Shown here: positions 43,790-54,357 of the stretch, piece by piece
How positions within the stretch are numbered: position 1 is the first letter of the stretch
How the letters are laid out: each line of letters begins with the position of its first letter
NCBI RefSeq assembly: GCF_947500835.1
Contig: NZ_CANMTQ010000007.1
Location: 124,001 to 188,000 of the forward strand
DNA length: 64,000 nucleotides
Direction: 5' to 3'
Source of the DNA: an uncultured Halomonas sp.
Lineage (GTDB): Bacteria > Pseudomonadota > Gammaproteobacteria > Pseudomonadales > Halomonadaceae
The notes under the pieces: generated by a model
Told to the model about the DNA's origin: nothing
The model's input: only the letters and a program-made list of their open reading frames with translations
The model's database searches: none
Made by a program: the position numbers and the translations under genes

Positions 43790-44665
43790 GTGTTAATTCT
43801 AATCGGTTACTTGGTTGTTATTGGCTCCGTATTCGGCGGTTATATGCTGATAGGCGGCCATCTTGGTGCGCTTTATCAGCCTGCCGAAATAGTAATGATT
43901 GCCGGGGCGGCAGTGGGCGCGTTCATTGCGTCAAACAATGGAAAAGCCATCAAGGCGACCATGCGCACATTTTCGAAATTGAAGCGTACCAACAAGTACA
44001 ACAAGGCCATGTACATGGAGCTTATGGCATTGCAGTACAAGCTGCTGGCCAAGGCTCGGCGCGACGGTATGCTAGCCATTGAAAGCGATATAGACGAGCC
44101 TCAGAACAGTGCGCTTTTTGCTGACTATCCTACGATATTGAGCGATCCCATGATCATGGGATTTCTCACGGATTACCTGCGGTTGATGGTCAGTGGCAAC
44201 ATGGATCCCTTCGAAATCGATGCGCTCATGGAGCACGAGATCGAAACCTTTCAGCATGAAGCCGAAATCCCCGCGCATTCCCTGCAATCCGTGGGCGATG
44301 GTCTGCCGGCTTTCGGTATCGTCGCCGCAGTAATGGGCGTGGTGCACGCTCTGGGGTCAGCTGATCAGGGGGCGGCGGAAATGGGTATCCTGATCGCCCA
44401 TGCCCTGGTCGGCACCTTCCTTGGAATTCTCCTGGCCTATGGCTTCGTCAATCCAGTGGCGGCGCGCCTTCTTCATCAGGTGGCGGAAGCGGTAAAGATG
44501 CTGCAATGCATTCGCGTCACCCTGATGGCTAGCCTCAACGGTTATGCGCCGCAGCTGGCAGTGGAGTTCGGCCGCAAGGCGCTATATACCGCCGAGCGAC
44601 CCAGCTTCAACGAACTGGAAGATCATGTGCGGGCCACCAAGAATAATGCGGCGGGTGGTTCATGA
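43790..44665 (+). CDS. motA: Flagellar stator protein MotA
   Basis: MotA forms the proton channel of the stator with MotB. The product has 291 residues using GTG at 43790 (as in 'MLILIGYLVVIGSVFGGYML'); this start matches the E. coli N-terminus and follows AAGGA. Four membrane spans, the conserved 'QPAEIVMIAGAAVGAFI', and the cytoplasmic charges needed for FliG contact are present. It leads the motAB-cheAW transcript. Confidence 0.97.
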   Translation: MLILIGYLVVIGSVFGGYMLIGGHLGALYQPAEIVMIAGAAVGAFIASNNGKAIKATMRTFSKLKRTNKYNKAMYMELMALQYKLLAKARRDGMLAIESDIDEPQNSALFADYPTILSDPMIMGFLTDYLRLMVSGNMDPFEIDALMEHEIETFQHEAEIPAHSLQSVGDGLPAFGIVAAVMGVVHALGSADQGAAEMGILIAHALVGTFLGILLAYGFVNPVAARLLHQVAEAVKMLQCIRVTLMASLNGYAPQLAVEFGRKALYTAERPSFNELEDHVRATKNNAAGGS

Positions 44666-45618
44666 GTGGTGCTCATCGACCCATCATCGTCAAGCGCAAG
44701 AAGGTGGCGAAGGGTGGTCATCATGGCGGCGCCTGGAAGATCGCCTATGCGGACTTCATGACGGCGCTGATGGCCCTGTTCCTGGTGCTCTGGATTCTGG
44801 CTCAGGCGGATGAGTCGGAGCTCAAGACCATTGCCGAGTATTTCCGCACGCCCTTGCCCGTGGCCATGGCCGGTGGAGACAAGAACACCGCCAGTACCAG
44901 CGCGGTTCCCGGTGGCGGGCCGGACCCGGCCCATATCAACGGCGAGGAAGCGCGGGTCGATCGACGACAGGAAACGCGTACCAGCGACGAACAGCAGCGC
45001 TTGATCGACCTCCAGCGGCGCATCGAAGCGGTCATCCAGAGCAAGCCGAACCTGCGGGACATGCGCCCTCAGATGCGCATGTCGTTGACCTCGGAAGGGC
45101 TCAGGATTCAGCTCGTCGACTCCGATCGCCGGCCGATGTTCGAACGCGGCAGCGATCGCGTCGCCCCTTACATGAGCGACATTCTGCGGGCCATTGCGCC
45201 GGTGCTCAACGAGCTGCCCAATCGCATCAGCTTGAGTGGCCATAGCGACAACGTGCCTTACGTCAATGGCGAAAGAGGCTACAGCAACTGGGAGCTGTCC
45301 GCGGATCGTGCCAACGCGTCCCGGCGCGAGCTGGTGGCCGGTGGCCTCGATTCCGAACGGCTATTGCGAGTCGCCGGCATGGGGTCGCGGGTGCCCCTCA
45401 GCGAGACCGAGGCCCACGACGCCGCCAATCGGCGTATCAGTATTGTCGTGCTGGATAAGCGTGCCGCGGAGTCAATCGAGCGCCAGAGTACGCGTAGCTG
45501 GCCGCAACCCAACACTACGTTCGATAGCGCGATAGAAAGGCCTGCAACACAAGTGGAAGCAATAAATGTTTTACCGAATTCGGTATCGCCGACGCCCGTC
45601 GTCAGTGATGCCCTTTGA
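44662..45618 (+). CDS. motB: Flagellar stator protein MotB
   Basis: MotB anchors the stator to peptidoglycan. The 318-residue protein has one N-terminal membrane helix with the essential proton-binding Asp in 'AYADFMTALMALFLVLW' (Asp31) and a C-terminal OmpA-like domain ('RISLSGHSDNVPYVNGERGY', 'NASRRELVAGGLDSERLL'). The context suggests a proton-type motor. It overlaps motA by four bases. Confidence 0.97.
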   Translation: MSGAHRPIIVKRKKVAKGGHHGGAWKIAYADFMTALMALFLVLWILAQADESELKTIAEYFRTPLPVAMAGGDKNTASTSAVPGGGPDPAHINGEEARVDRRQETRTSDEQQRLIDLQRRIEAVIQSKPNLRDMRPQMRMSLTSEGLRIQLVDSDRRPMFERGSDRVAPYMSDILRAIAPVLNELPNRISLSGHSDNVPYVNGERGYSNWELSADRANASRRELVAGGLDSERLLRVAGMGSRVPLSETEAHDAANRRISIVVLDKRAAESIERQSTRSWPQPNTTFDSAIERPATQVEAINVLPNSVSPTPVVSDAL

Positions 45619-45637
45619 GACCCAACTGGACTAGCCC

Positions 45638-47767
45638 ATGGATATCACAGATTTCTATGACACTTTCTTCGAAGAAGCCGAGGAACTTCTGGGCGACATG
45701 GAGCGCCTTCTTCTGGAGTTGGATGTCGACGAACCGGACGCGGAGGAGCTCAACGCGATATTCCGCGCTGCGCACTCCATCAAGGGAGGGGCCGGAACCT
45801 TCGGCTTTCTGGTGCTTCAGGAAACCACCCATATTCTCGAGAACCTGCTCGATCACACCCGACGCGGCGAACTCGCCTTGCGTCGGGATATCGTCGACAC
45901 CTTTCTGGAAGCCAAGGACATGCTGCACGATCAGTTAAATGCCTATCGCAACGGCGAAGAGCCCGACCAGGAGGCTTTTGAGCGAATCTGCAAGACGTTG
46001 AAGCAGATGGCGTTGGATGAGCTGGGCGGTGATCCAGGTGCAAAATCGCCCGAAGCCAAACCTGCTGCCGCGCCTGAACCGGTCAAGGAATCCGAGACCA
46101 CGGTATCCGCTGATGGCGATAATGACAGTGAAAGCGATCAAGAGCAGGAAATGACCCTGCGCGTGGCGCTGCTGAATGTTGCCGAGAAGGATCGCGGTCT
46201 GCTGGTCGAGGAACTGGCGCAACTGGGTAGCGTGATCGAACAGCAGGGCGACGACAAGCGCTATGAAGTGACCCTGAAAACTGGGGTGAGCGGTGAGGAT
46301 ATCGAAGCGGTGATGTGTTTCATCATCGATACCGAGCAGCTCGAAATCAGTGCTGCCGAACCTGTAAACACCGCATCGAAAGAAACGTCCGCTGCTAAGG
46401 CCGAGCCCGAGCCCACGACTGCAGCGCCCGCCGAAACCAAGAGCGACGCGCCGTCCAAGCCCGAAGCGCCCGCGCCAGCCAAAGCTGCCAAGCCCCCAGC
46501 CTCTTCTCAAGACAAGAAATCTCAGAGTGGAAAGGCCAAGGGCAGCGGTGAATCTTCTCTGCGGGTGCCGGTGGACAAGGTGGACCAGATCATCAATCTG
46601 GTAGGTGAGTTGATCATCACCCAGTCGATGCTGGATCAGACCGCCAGCGAGATCGATGGCATGACCCACAGCGCCCTGCACAACGGTCTCAATCTGTTGC
46701 AGCGTAATGCCCGGGATTTGCAGGAATCGGTCATGTCGATCCGCATGATGCCCATGGACTACGTGTTCAGCCGCTTCCCTCGGCTGGTACGAGATCTTGC
46801 GGACAAGCTGAACAAGGACGTGGAACTGGTCACCGAAGGCAAGTCCACGGAACTCGACAAGAGCTTGATCGAGCGCATCATCGATCCATTGACTCACCTG
46901 GTGCGTAACAGTCTCGATCACGGCATCGAGTCCCCGGATGAGCGTGAAGCCAAGGGCAAGCCAAGAGGCGGCAAGCTCACGCTTTCCGCCCAGCATCAGG
47001 GCGGCAACATCCTCATCGAAGTGATCGATGACGGCGCCGGTCTCAACCGCGCCAAGCTGCTCGCCAAGGCGGAATCCAACGGTCTGGCGGTCTCGGACAG
47101 CATGAGTGACGACGAGGTATGGCAGCTGATCTTCGCGCCGGGGTTCTCCACCGCGGAGCAGGTCAGCGACGTATCCGGTCGCGGCGTCGGCATGGATGTG
47201 GTCAAGCGGAACATCCAGGCCATGGGCGGGCATGTCGAGATTCTTTCCCGGGAAGGTCAAGGCACCACGACCCGTATCGTGCTGCCATTGACCCTGGCAA
47301 TTCTCGACGGCATGTCGATCAAGGTCGGCAAGGAAGTCTTCATTCTGCCTCTGGGAACGGTGCTTGAGTCATTGCAGCCGAGCCGAGACGAACTCTACAC
47401 CATGGCGGGTAGCGATCAGCTGCTCAAGGTACGAGATGAATACCTGCCGGTGATCGCGCTGCACCAGGTGCTCGACATCGAGGATGCGCGCACCGAGCTC
47501 ACGGAATGCATCGTGGTCATCGTGCAGGGAGAAGGGCGCCGCTACGCCTTGATGGTCGACGATCTGATCGGCCAGCAGCAGGTAGTGGTCAAGAATCTGG
47601 AAACCAACTATCGCAAGGTGCCGGGTATTTCTGCGGCCACCATTCTTGGCGATGGCAGCGTCGCGCTCATCCTGGATATTGCCGATCTGCATCGTCTCAG
47701 CCGGCGTAAAACCGGACAACCTACTCACAAACCAACCAAGCCCACTCAGGAGGTGCTTACGTCATGA
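45638..47767 (+). CDS. cheA: Chemotaxis histidine kinase CheA
   Basis: The 709-residue kinase has an HPt domain with phosphorylatable His46 in '[14 protein letters not shown]', a P2-like region and a long Ala/Pro/Glu-rich linker (about residues 130-300). Dimerisation and ATP domains follow, with N-box '[13 protein letters not shown]', '[13 protein letters not shown]' and '[14 protein letters not shown]'. The C-terminal CheW-like domain ends in low-complexity '[10 protein letters not shown]'. No receiver domain is attached. It overlaps cheW by four bases. Confidence 0.98.
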   Translation: MDITDFYDTFFEEAEELLGDMERLLLELDVDEPDAEELNAIFRAAHSIKGGAGTFGFLVLQETTHILENLLDHTRRGELALRRDIVDTFLEAKDMLHDQLNAYRNGEEPDQEAFERICKTLKQMALDELGGDPGAKSPEAKPAAAPEPVKESETTVSADGDNDSESDQEQEMTLRVALLNVAEKDRGLLVEELAQLGSVIEQQGDDKRYEVTLKTGVSGEDIEAVMCFIIDTEQLEISAAEPVNTASKETSAAKAEPEPTTAAPAETKSDAPSKPEAPAPAKAAKPPASSQDKKSQSGKAKGSGESSLRVPVDKVDQIINLVGELIITQSMLDQTASEIDGMTHSALHNGLNLLQRNARDLQESVMSIRMMPMDYVFSRFPRLVRDLADKLNKDVELVTEGKSTELDKSLIERIIDPLTHLVRNSLDHGIESPDEREAKGKPRGGKLTLSAQHQGGNILIEVIDDGAGLNRAKLLAKAESNGLAVSDSMSDDEVWQLIFAPGFSTAEQVSDVSGRGVGMDVVKRNIQAMGGHVEILSREGQGTTTRIVLPLTLAILDGMSIKVGKEVFILPLGTVLESLQPSRDELYTMAGSDQLLKVRDEYLPVIALHQVLDIEDARTELTECIVVIVQGEGRRYALMVDDLIGQQQVVVKNLETNYRKVPGISAATILGDGSVALILDIADLHRLSRRKTGQPTHKPTKPTQEVLTS

Positions 47768-48279
47768 CCGCCGTATCTCAAGCCAATGCTCAACTGCAGC
47801 AAGCCAATGCTGCCAACCTCGATGCTCATAGCAGCGAGTTCCTGGTGTTCTCTTTGGGTGATGAAGAGTATGCCGTCGACATTCTCAAGGTGCAGGAAAT
47901 TCGTGGCTACGAAAACGTCACCCGCATTGCCAACGCCCCGGATTTCATCAAGGGCGTGACCAATCTGCGTGGCGTCATCGTGCCGATTGTTGATCTACGC
48001 ATCAAGTTTCATCTGGCCAACATCGAATACGGCGGCCAGACCGTGGTCATCGTGGTAAATGTCGGCGATCGGGTGGTGGGTATCGTCGTCGATGGCGTCT
48101 CCGATGTCATGACGCTCACCCCGGATCAGATCAAGCCCGCACCGGAGTTCGGGGTCACCATGTCCTCGGATTATCTCAGCGGCCTGGGTAGTCTGGAGGA
48201 TCGCATGCTGGTACTGGTTGATATCGACAAACTGCTTACCAGCGAGGAAATGGCACTGGTCGATAAAACAACGCATTAA
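47764..48279 (+). CDS. cheW: Chemotaxis coupling protein CheW
   Basis: CheW bridges receptors and CheA. The 171-residue product has the typical '[20 protein letters not shown]' start of the fold, '[18 protein letters not shown]' and '[20 protein letters not shown]'. It is followed by a strong terminator. Confidence 0.97.
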   Translation: MTAVSQANAQLQQANAANLDAHSSEFLVFSLGDEEYAVDILKVQEIRGYENVTRIANAPDFIKGVTNLRGVIVPIVDLRIKFHLANIEYGGQTVVIVVNVGDRVVGIVVDGVSDVMTLTPDQIKPAPEFGVTMSSDYLSGLGSLEDRMLVLVDIDKLLTSEEMALVDKTTH

Positions 48280-48302
48280 CGACATTGTTCGTAGTTGTAG
48301 TA

Positions 48303-48333
48303 GGGCGAAGGTAAAACACCTTCGCCCTTTTTT
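48303..48333 (+). terminator. Rho-independent terminator after cheW
   Basis: GGGCGAAGGT and ACCTTCGCCC form a perfect 10-bp stem with a 5-base loop followed by six T, 24 bases after the cheW stop. Confidence 0.95.
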
Positions 48334-48733
48334 ATATGTGCTTATCAATTCATTTTTTCATTTAAATTGAAAATAATTAATTTAAATGATGTGTTTTTTG
48401 TGAAAATTATAATTACAAGTTTATATTTTGTTAGATATTGTATCAAAGGGTTATCAAGAATCATCGCTATTCAGCCGATAAGTTTTTTAGATGGTCTCTA
48501 TTGAAAATAACGAACTGAAAAATGCCTATTTTTAGCTTCGTGATGCTTGCTGGTGAAATAAATAAAAAAATAATTCAGTAAGTAAAATAGCTAATACGAT
48601 ACGGGGAAATTATGAATCGTCTCAGAAATATGACGGTAAGAACCGTTTAGATACTGGTGCTTGTAAAAAAGTAAATAAAAAAATTATACCAATGGCCTCA
48701 CGCAGGGGCCCTACAAGGGGCGGGGAAAATCTT
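48334..48733. other. AT-rich leader upstream of the aer-type receptor
   Basis: A 400-base very AT-rich stretch with no credible gene. It contains a candidate sigma-28 promoter at 48454-48481 and otherwise only A/T runs. Confidence 0.5.
48454..48481 (+). promoter_or_regulatory. Candidate sigma-28 promoter of the aer-cheRBYZ operon
   Basis: TCAAGAAT, 12 bases, GCCGATAA: perfect -10, five of eight -35 positions, one base longer spacing than ideal. It would leave a leader of roughly 250 bases before the receptor start. Confidence 0.6.
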
Positions 48734-50923
48734 ATGCGTAACAATCAGCCAGTCACACAAAAAGAGTATGTGATTGACGACGATAAATTTCTAATTTCCA
48801 GAACCGACCTCAAGGGGCGTATCACTTTTGTCAACGATGCGTTCATTGAAGTCAGCGGTTTCGATAAAGAGGAATTGATCGGCGCACCGCATAACATCGT
48901 GCGACATCCGGACATGCCGGAAGCCGCGTTCATCGATTTTTGGGAGACCCTTGAAGCAGGAGAAACCTGGAACGGATTAGTCAAGAATCGTCGCAAGAAT
49001 GGCGATTTCTATTGGATCAATGCCAGTGCAACACCGCTATTTGAAAAAGGCGAAGTGCAGGGCTATGCCTCGGTGCGCACTAAAGCCTTGCCAGAAGAGT
49101 GCGACCGTGCCGAGCGCATCTATGCCCAGTTGCGAGAGGGGCGGGCAAAAGGTATCCGCCTGAACCGGGGGCAAATCGAGCGCATGGGCATGACCGGTTG
49201 GTTGAAGCGCATCAAGCTTCGCTCACTGCAAGGTCGCGTCGTCAGCATGATCACCCTGGCATTGATGTTGTTACTGGCCAGTGGCGGATTGGGCATGGTG
49301 GCATTGGAGGGTGCTGGTCAACGCCTGGCGGCGCTTAACCAGGATGGCCTGGAAGATGTGGCGCGCTTGCAACGACTCGACCAGCTAGTCGCTCAAGGAC
49401 ACCAACGACTATCTCAGACCACGCCGCTTGAGCTTTTGAATGCGCGTGAACAGCACGCCCAGGAGCTTGAAAGTCTCTCTGATCGTCTGGCAACGCTATG
49501 GGCCGAGTACAGCGCTCGCTCGATCAATCAAACCCCAGCGGCGGTCGCGTTCGGCAAGGCTCTCGAGGAATACCGACAAGACGGCCTGCTGAACGCGTCA
49601 ACGGTTCTAGGGGGCGAAGATCAATTCAAGGCTTTTACCGCCAGCAAGGAGATCATTTCCAAGTTGCAGGTCAGGGGAAACGAGCTTTCCACAACGATCG
49701 CCACCCTGGTCGAAGACAAGCAAGCCTCTGCTCAGGTCATGGCGCAACAGGCCCAGGCTCAGCAGCACTCCATGATGCTCTTTCAGGCAGGTCTTTTGCT
49801 GTTGGGACTACTTTGTTTGGGCGTGATGGGATTGTTCACTCTTCGCGCTTTTCGTCGTTCGATCCGGGAGTCGATGCATTTCACTCAGCAGGTCGCCGCG
49901 GGCAATCTTGGCGCCAGTTTGCTGAGCCAGCGTGACGATGAACTTGGCTATTTAATGCAAGCGTTGGACACCATGCGCAAGAACCTGAGCAGCGTCGTTC
50001 AGAACGTGAATTACAGTGTCGGCATCGTGCGTCCCGCCTCTAGAGATATCGCCCAAGGCAACGAGGATCTGTCGACACGCACCGAACAGCAGGCGGCCTC
50101 TCTGGAAGAGACCGCCTCGAGCATGGATGAGATGACCGCCACGGTACGTCAGAACGCCACCAACGCCGGTCATGCCAGCGAATTGGCGGATAGTGCCAGT
50201 AATGCGGTAAGTGAAAGTGGGGCGGTCATGCAGCAGATGGTCGACACCATGGACAACATTACTGCGGGCTCGAAAAAGATGGCGGAAATCATCGGCGTCA
50301 TCGATTCCATTGCCTTCCAGACCAATATCCTGGCGCTCAACGCTTCCGTCGAAGCTGCTCGGGCCGGCGAGCAGGGTCGGGGATTTGCAGTGGTCGCTGG
50401 GGAAGTACGCAACTTGGCCGGACGATCGGCGAGTGCGGCGAGTGAAATTCGCACCTTGATCGATGATTCCGCTAAAGAAATCAACGGTGGGGCCGAATTA
50501 GTTAAACAAGCCGAGACATCCATCGAGCAGGTCGTGACGGCAGTGCTCAAGGTCAATGACATCCTGAAGGATATTTCCATGGCCTCCGATGAGCAGAGCC
50601 AGGGTATCGAGGAAGTCAATCAGGCCATCGCCACCATGGGGGCTGTCACCCAGCAGAATGCGGAACGGGTGGAGTCGTCGGCACGTGCCGCCAATAGTCT
50701 GGACGAGCAGGTGACACGGCTGGCCAACGCCATTGCGATGCTTCGTCTGCAGGGGAGTGGTCAGGAGACCGTAACCCGGAAAGCCCGTATCACCGCGGCG
50801 GCTGTCAGACGCGATGGCAAGACAGGTAGCGCTGAGGGGGTTACGCAAGCGTCCGCTCAGGCTCCGGCAAGGACACAGGATAACGATTCCGTGTCTTCTA
50901 ACAACGAATGGGAGACCTTCTAA
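48734..50923 (+). CDS. aer: Aer-type PAS chemoreceptor with C-terminal WETF tether
   Basis: A 729-residue redox/energy-taxis-like receptor. Start ATG 48734 (MRNNQPVTQKEYVIDDDKF); the N-terminal PAS domain (about residues 5-120) resembles FAD-binding Aer ('RTDLKGRITFVNDAFIEVSG', 'NIVRHPDMPEAAFIDFWETL'). It has two membrane spans (about 178-195 and 350-372) enclosing a ~150-residue periplasmic segment not found in E. coli Aer, then a HAMP region, and a signalling hairpin 'IDSIAFQTNILALNASVEAA'. The last residues 'NNEWETF' are the CheR/CheB-binding pentapeptide, absent in E. coli Aer. cheR starts three bases downstream. Confidence 0.93.
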   Translation: MRNNQPVTQKEYVIDDDKFLISRTDLKGRITFVNDAFIEVSGFDKEELIGAPHNIVRHPDMPEAAFIDFWETLEAGETWNGLVKNRRKNGDFYWINASATPLFEKGEVQGYASVRTKALPEECDRAERIYAQLREGRAKGIRLNRGQIERMGMTGWLKRIKLRSLQGRVVSMITLALMLLLASGGLGMVALEGAGQRLAALNQDGLEDVARLQRLDQLVAQGHQRLSQTTPLELLNAREQHAQELESLSDRLATLWAEYSARSINQTPAAVAFGKALEEYRQDGLLNASTVLGGEDQFKAFTASKEIISKLQVRGNELSTTIATLVEDKQASAQVMAQQAQAQQHSMMLFQAGLLLLGLLCLGVMGLFTLRAFRRSIRESMHFTQQVAAGNLGASLLSQRDDELGYLMQALDTMRKNLSSVVQNVNYSVGIVRPASRDIAQGNEDLSTRTEQQAASLEETASSMDEMTATVRQNATNAGHASELADSASNAVSESGAVMQQMVDTMDNITAGSKKMAEIIGVIDSIAFQTNILALNASVEAARAGEQGRGFAVVAGEVRNLAGRSASAASEIRTLIDDSAKEINGGAELVKQAETSIEQVVTAVLKVNDILKDISMASDEQSQGIEEVNQAIATMGAVTQQNAERVESSARAANSLDEQVTRLANAIAMLRLQGSGQETVTRKARITAAAVRRDGKTGSAEGVTQASAQAPARTQDNDSVSSNNEWETF

Positions 50924-50925
50924 AC

Positions 50926-51846
50926 ATGACAATCCATCGGTCCATCACCGGGAGTGCCGTCGCCGCGACAGTCGCTACTCGTCAGGGCGCCTGGACAGGA
51001 AGCCTCGAGCGCGATCTGGAAATGACCGATGCGGATTTCGAACGGGTGCGCACGCTGATCTATCAGCGTGCCGGCATCGTGCTGGCGGAACACAAGCGCG
51101 AAATGGTCTATAGCCGGCTGGCGCGACGCTTGCGCGAGCATAAGTTGACGCGCTTCAAGGATTACCTGGAGCGTCTGGAAAGGCAATCGGATTCCAGAGA
51201 GTGGGAAGCCTTCACCAACGCCCTGACCACCAATCTCACTGCTTTCTTTCGCGAAGCGCATCACTTCCCGCTGCTTGCAAGCCATGTTGCGAAACAGAGC
51301 GGGCCCATACGCATCTGGTGCTCGGCGGCCTCTACCGGTGAAGAGCCTTACTCCATCGCCATGCAGCTCAGCGAGACCCTGGGCCCAAGAGCGCGGGATG
51401 CCAAGGTCATCGCCACGGATATCGACACTGAAGCCCTGGCCAAGGCCCGGCAAGCGGTCTATCCGATAGACCAGGTGGCCAAGCTGGATGAAGCAAGGCG
51501 CAAGCGATTCTTTTTGCGCGGTAGCGGCGCCCGTTCCGGGCAGGCCATGATCAGACCGGAAATATCTGCCATGGTCGAATTCAAGCCGCTCAATCTATTG
51601 GCGTCAAAATGGCCAATTGAAGGTCGCTTCGATGCGATTTTCTGCCGCAATGTGATGATCTATTTCGACAAGACCACCCAGGCAAAAATACTCGAAAACT
51701 TTGTGCCTTATCTCAAGCCCAACGGGCTTCTGTTTGCGGGGCATTCCGAGAATTTCTCGTTCATCAGCCAGGCGTTTCGTCTGCGTGGTCAAACGGTATA
51801 CGAACTGGCTAATTCAGCCTTAAGTCAGTCGTCTTCCGGCCGATAA
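50926..51846 (+). CDS. cheR: Chemotaxis methyltransferase CheR
   Basis: CheR methylates receptor glutamates using S-adenosylmethionine. The product is 306 residues from ATG 50926 (MTIHRSITGSAVAATVAT). It has the SAM-binding motif 'WCSAASTGEEPYSIAM' and 'RFDAIFCRNVMIYFDKTTQ', typical of CheR. The start follows the receptor stop by two bases, indicating coupling. Confidence 0.97.
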   Translation: MTIHRSITGSAVAATVATRQGAWTGSLERDLEMTDADFERVRTLIYQRAGIVLAEHKREMVYSRLARRLREHKLTRFKDYLERLERQSDSREWEAFTNALTTNLTAFFREAHHFPLLASHVAKQSGPIRIWCSAASTGEEPYSIAMQLSETLGPRARDAKVIATDIDTEALAKARQAVYPIDQVAKLDEARRKRFFLRGSGARSGQAMIRPEISAMVEFKPLNLLASKWPIEGRFDAIFCRNVMIYFDKTTQAKILENFVPYLKPNGLLFAGHSENFSFISQAFRLRGQTVYELANSALSQSSSGR

Positions 51847-51909
51847 AGATATTAATAACAGAAACTATGCCTGCCTCTTACAGACAGGATGATAGAAAGG
51901 AGAGGGCTC

Positions 51910-52971
51910 TTGAGCTCACCCAAGATCAAGGTGCTTTGCGTCGACGATTCAGCACTGATTCGTGATTTGATGACCGAGATCATCAATTCGCAGCCGGATA
52001 TGGAAGTGGTGGCTACGGCCCCGGACCCACTGGTTGCGCGGGATCTCATCAAAAGCACCAATCCTGATGTCCTGACGCTGGATGTGGAAATGCCGCGAAT
52101 GGACGGGTTGGACTTTCTCGATCGTCTGATGCGTCTTCGTCCCATGCCGGTACTGATGGTGTCGTCACTGACTCAAGCCGGTTCCGAGATCACCCTGCGT
52201 GCTCTGGAACTTGGCGCGGTGGACTTTATCGCCAAGCCCCAAATGGGGATTCGCAGCGGCATGCTGGATTACGCCGACATGATTGCGGACAAGTTGCGTG
52301 CTGCCGCCAGGTCGCGACCGCGTACCGCCAGGCGAAAGGATGCACCGCCGCCCACGGCAATCAAGGCGCCTTTCATCTCCAGTGAAAAGCTGATCATCAT
52401 CGGCGCCTCCACCGGGGGCACCGAAGCCATACGTACCGTGCTCGAACCGCTGCCGGCCAACAGCCCCGCGATTCTCATCACTCAACATATGCCTGGTGGT
52501 TTTACCAAGTCCTTTGCCGAACGTCTCAATCGCCTGTGTCGGATCACCGTCAAGGAGGCGGAAGAAGGCGAGCGTATTTTACCGGGGCATGCCTACATCG
52601 CCCCGGGGGATACGCACCTGAAACTGGCCCGAAGTGGCGCCAACTATGTGGCGCGACTGGACGATGGACCACCGGTGAATCGACATCGCCCCTCCGTGGA
52701 TGTGCTGTTTCATTCCGCGGCGCAGTTCGCGGGTCGCAACGCCATCGGCGTCATTTTGACCGGCATGGGCAAGGACGGTGCGGCGGGTCTGCTCGAGATG
52801 CAACAAGCGGGTGCGCAGACGCTTGCGCAAAGTGAAGCCAGCTGCGTGGTTTACGGTATGCCTCGGGAGGCAGTGGCACTCGGTGGCGCCATGGAGATCG
52901 TCGATCTCGATCAGATGGCGAGTCAGATCATGCATCGTGTGGCTGCTTCGGGACGTGCTCAACGAGTGTGA
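51910..52971 (+). CDS. cheB: Chemotaxis methylesterase/response regulator CheB
   Basis: CheB demethylates or deamidates receptors when phosphorylated by CheA. The 353-residue product most likely starts with TTG 51910 ([19 protein letters not shown]), because AAAGGAG precedes it at the right distance; an ATG at 51889 would add seven residues. The receiver domain has phospho-acceptor Asp in '[13 protein letters not shown]'. The esterase domain has the catalytic Ser in '[11 protein letters not shown]', His in '[10 protein letters not shown]' and Asp in 'GMGKDGAAG'. Sequence is strikingly close to enteric CheB. Confidence 0.96.
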   Translation: MSSPKIKVLCVDDSALIRDLMTEIINSQPDMEVVATAPDPLVARDLIKSTNPDVLTLDVEMPRMDGLDFLDRLMRLRPMPVLMVSSLTQAGSEITLRALELGAVDFIAKPQMGIRSGMLDYADMIADKLRAAARSRPRTARRKDAPPPTAIKAPFISSEKLIIIGASTGGTEAIRTVLEPLPANSPAILITQHMPGGFTKSFAERLNRLCRITVKEAEEGERILPGHAYIAPGDTHLKLARSGANYVARLDDGPPVNRHRPSVDVLFHSAAQFAGRNAIGVILTGMGKDGAAGLLEMQQAGAQTLAQSEASCVVYGMPREAVALGGAMEIVDLDQMASQIMHRVAASGRAQRV

Positions 52972-53025
52972 TGAGTCATTCAACATTTCAGTAATAAACA
53001 ATCGTATAGATAACGAGGTTTGAAG

Positions 53026-53415
53026 ATGGTCGACAAGAACATGAGCATCCTGGTGGTAGACGACTTTCCCACCATGCGCCGCATCGTACGCAGCCTACTC
53101 AAGGAGTTGGGCTATACCAACGTGGACGAGGCCGAAGACGGCCAGGAAGGCTTGAGCAAGCTACGCTCGGGCGGTTTCGAGTTCGTCGTCTCGGATTGGA
53201 ACATGCCCAATCTCGATGGTCTGGAGATGCTCAAGCAGATTCGTGCAGATGATGCGCTCAAATCCTTGCCGGTATTGATGGTCACTGCTGAAGCCAAGAA
53301 AGAGAACATCATCGCGGCGGCCCAGGCGGGCGCTAATGGCTACGTGGTCAAGCCTTTCACGGCAGCGACCCTTGAAGAAAAACTCAACAAGATCTTCGAG
53401 AAGCTGGGCAAGTAG
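53026..53415 (+). CDS. cheY: Chemotaxis response regulator CheY
   Basis: Single-domain receiver that binds FliM when phosphorylated. The product is 129 residues from ATG 53026 ([19 protein letters not shown]). The acidic pair, phospho-acceptor Asp ('[13 protein letters not shown]') and conserved Lys ('[11 protein letters not shown]') are all present. GAGG lies eight bases upstream of the start. Confidence 0.98.
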   Translation: MVDKNMSILVVDDFPTMRRIVRSLLKELGYTNVDEAEDGQEGLSKLRSGGFEFVVSDWNMPNLDGLEMLKQIRADDALKSLPVLMVTAEAKKENIIAAAQAGANGYVVKPFTAATLEEKLNKIFEKLGK

Positions 53416-53481
53416 TCCAGGGAACGCTTGAACTGATCTTAAGCTGATCTTGAGAGAGACAAGTCATGAGGAGAATAAATC

Positions 53482-54144
53482 ATGAGCGGTGATGCACAGC
53501 AGGCCGGGCAGTTTCAGGCCGACGATCTTATTCTGAGGATCGGGCAATTGACCCGCATGCTCAGAGACAACATGCGGGAGCTGGGTCTCGACAAGGAGAT
53601 CGAGAAGGCCGCGGAAGCCATTCCGGACGCCCGGGATCGCTTGAGCTATGTGGCGACGATGACGGAGCAGGCGGCGGAGCGCGCGCTCAACGCCATCGAT
53701 CGGGCACAGCCGATCCAGGAAGGTATGGAAGCCCGTGCCAATGAACTCGACGGACGCTGGGCCGAGTGGTTTGCCGAGCCCAAGGAGCTGGACGAGGCCA
53801 AGGCCCTGGTGGTCGATACCCGAGAGTATCTTGCTTCGATACCGACCCAGACTCAGGCCACCAACGCGGAGCTGCTGGAAATCATGATGGCTCAGGATTT
53901 CCAGGATCTGACCGGTCAGGTCATCAAGAAGATGATGGACGTCATCAAGCAGATCGAAAATCAGCTGGTACAGGTACTGCTCGACAGCGTGCCCAGCGAT
54001 CACGATCGCAAGGAGCTGCGTAAGGCTATGGACAACGAGCGTGAAAACTCGCTGGTCAATGGGCCACAGGTCAATCCGGATGCGCCGGATGTGGTCAACA
54101 ATCAGGATCAGGTGGACGATCTATTGGACTCTCTGGGCTTCTAA
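53482..54144 (+). CDS. cheZ: CheY phosphatase CheZ
   Basis: CheZ speeds dephosphorylation of CheY. The 220-residue product has the catalytic helix motif '[15 protein letters not shown]' with its Asp and Gln, and the C-terminal CheY-binding peptide '[13 protein letters not shown]'. It completes the cheRBYZ set. Confidence 0.97.
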   Translation: MSGDAQQAGQFQADDLILRIGQLTRMLRDNMRELGLDKEIEKAAEAIPDARDRLSYVATMTEQAAERALNAIDRAQPIQEGMEARANELDGRWAEWFAEPKELDEAKALVVDTREYLASIPTQTQATNAELLEIMMAQDFQDLTGQVIKKMMDVIKQIENQLVQVLLDSVPSDHDRKELRKAMDNERENSLVNGPQVNPDAPDVVNNQDQVDDLLDSLGF

Positions 54145-54357
54145 CCGGCCGGACTGATTAGTCTTTGCTTGGTCAACATCACCAGGCACCGCCTGCTACA
54201 GCGCTTGTATCTCATCCTCATGTGCTTCTCTTTATGCGCGACAATCGTGGATTAACGCCCGATTCGTCGCGCTTTTTGCGTGATCGTTTTTCGCCTTTTC
54301 CGCTCAGAATGACCAGCGTTTCCCTATTCTTTACCGCTGTTCTTTTGCGTGGTGGCC

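Noticed and set aside
45935..47260. A 441-codon open frame antisense to cheA
   Set aside because: It lies wholly within cheA on the opposite strand, has composition typical of a shadow frame and no recognisable domain; cheA is certain.
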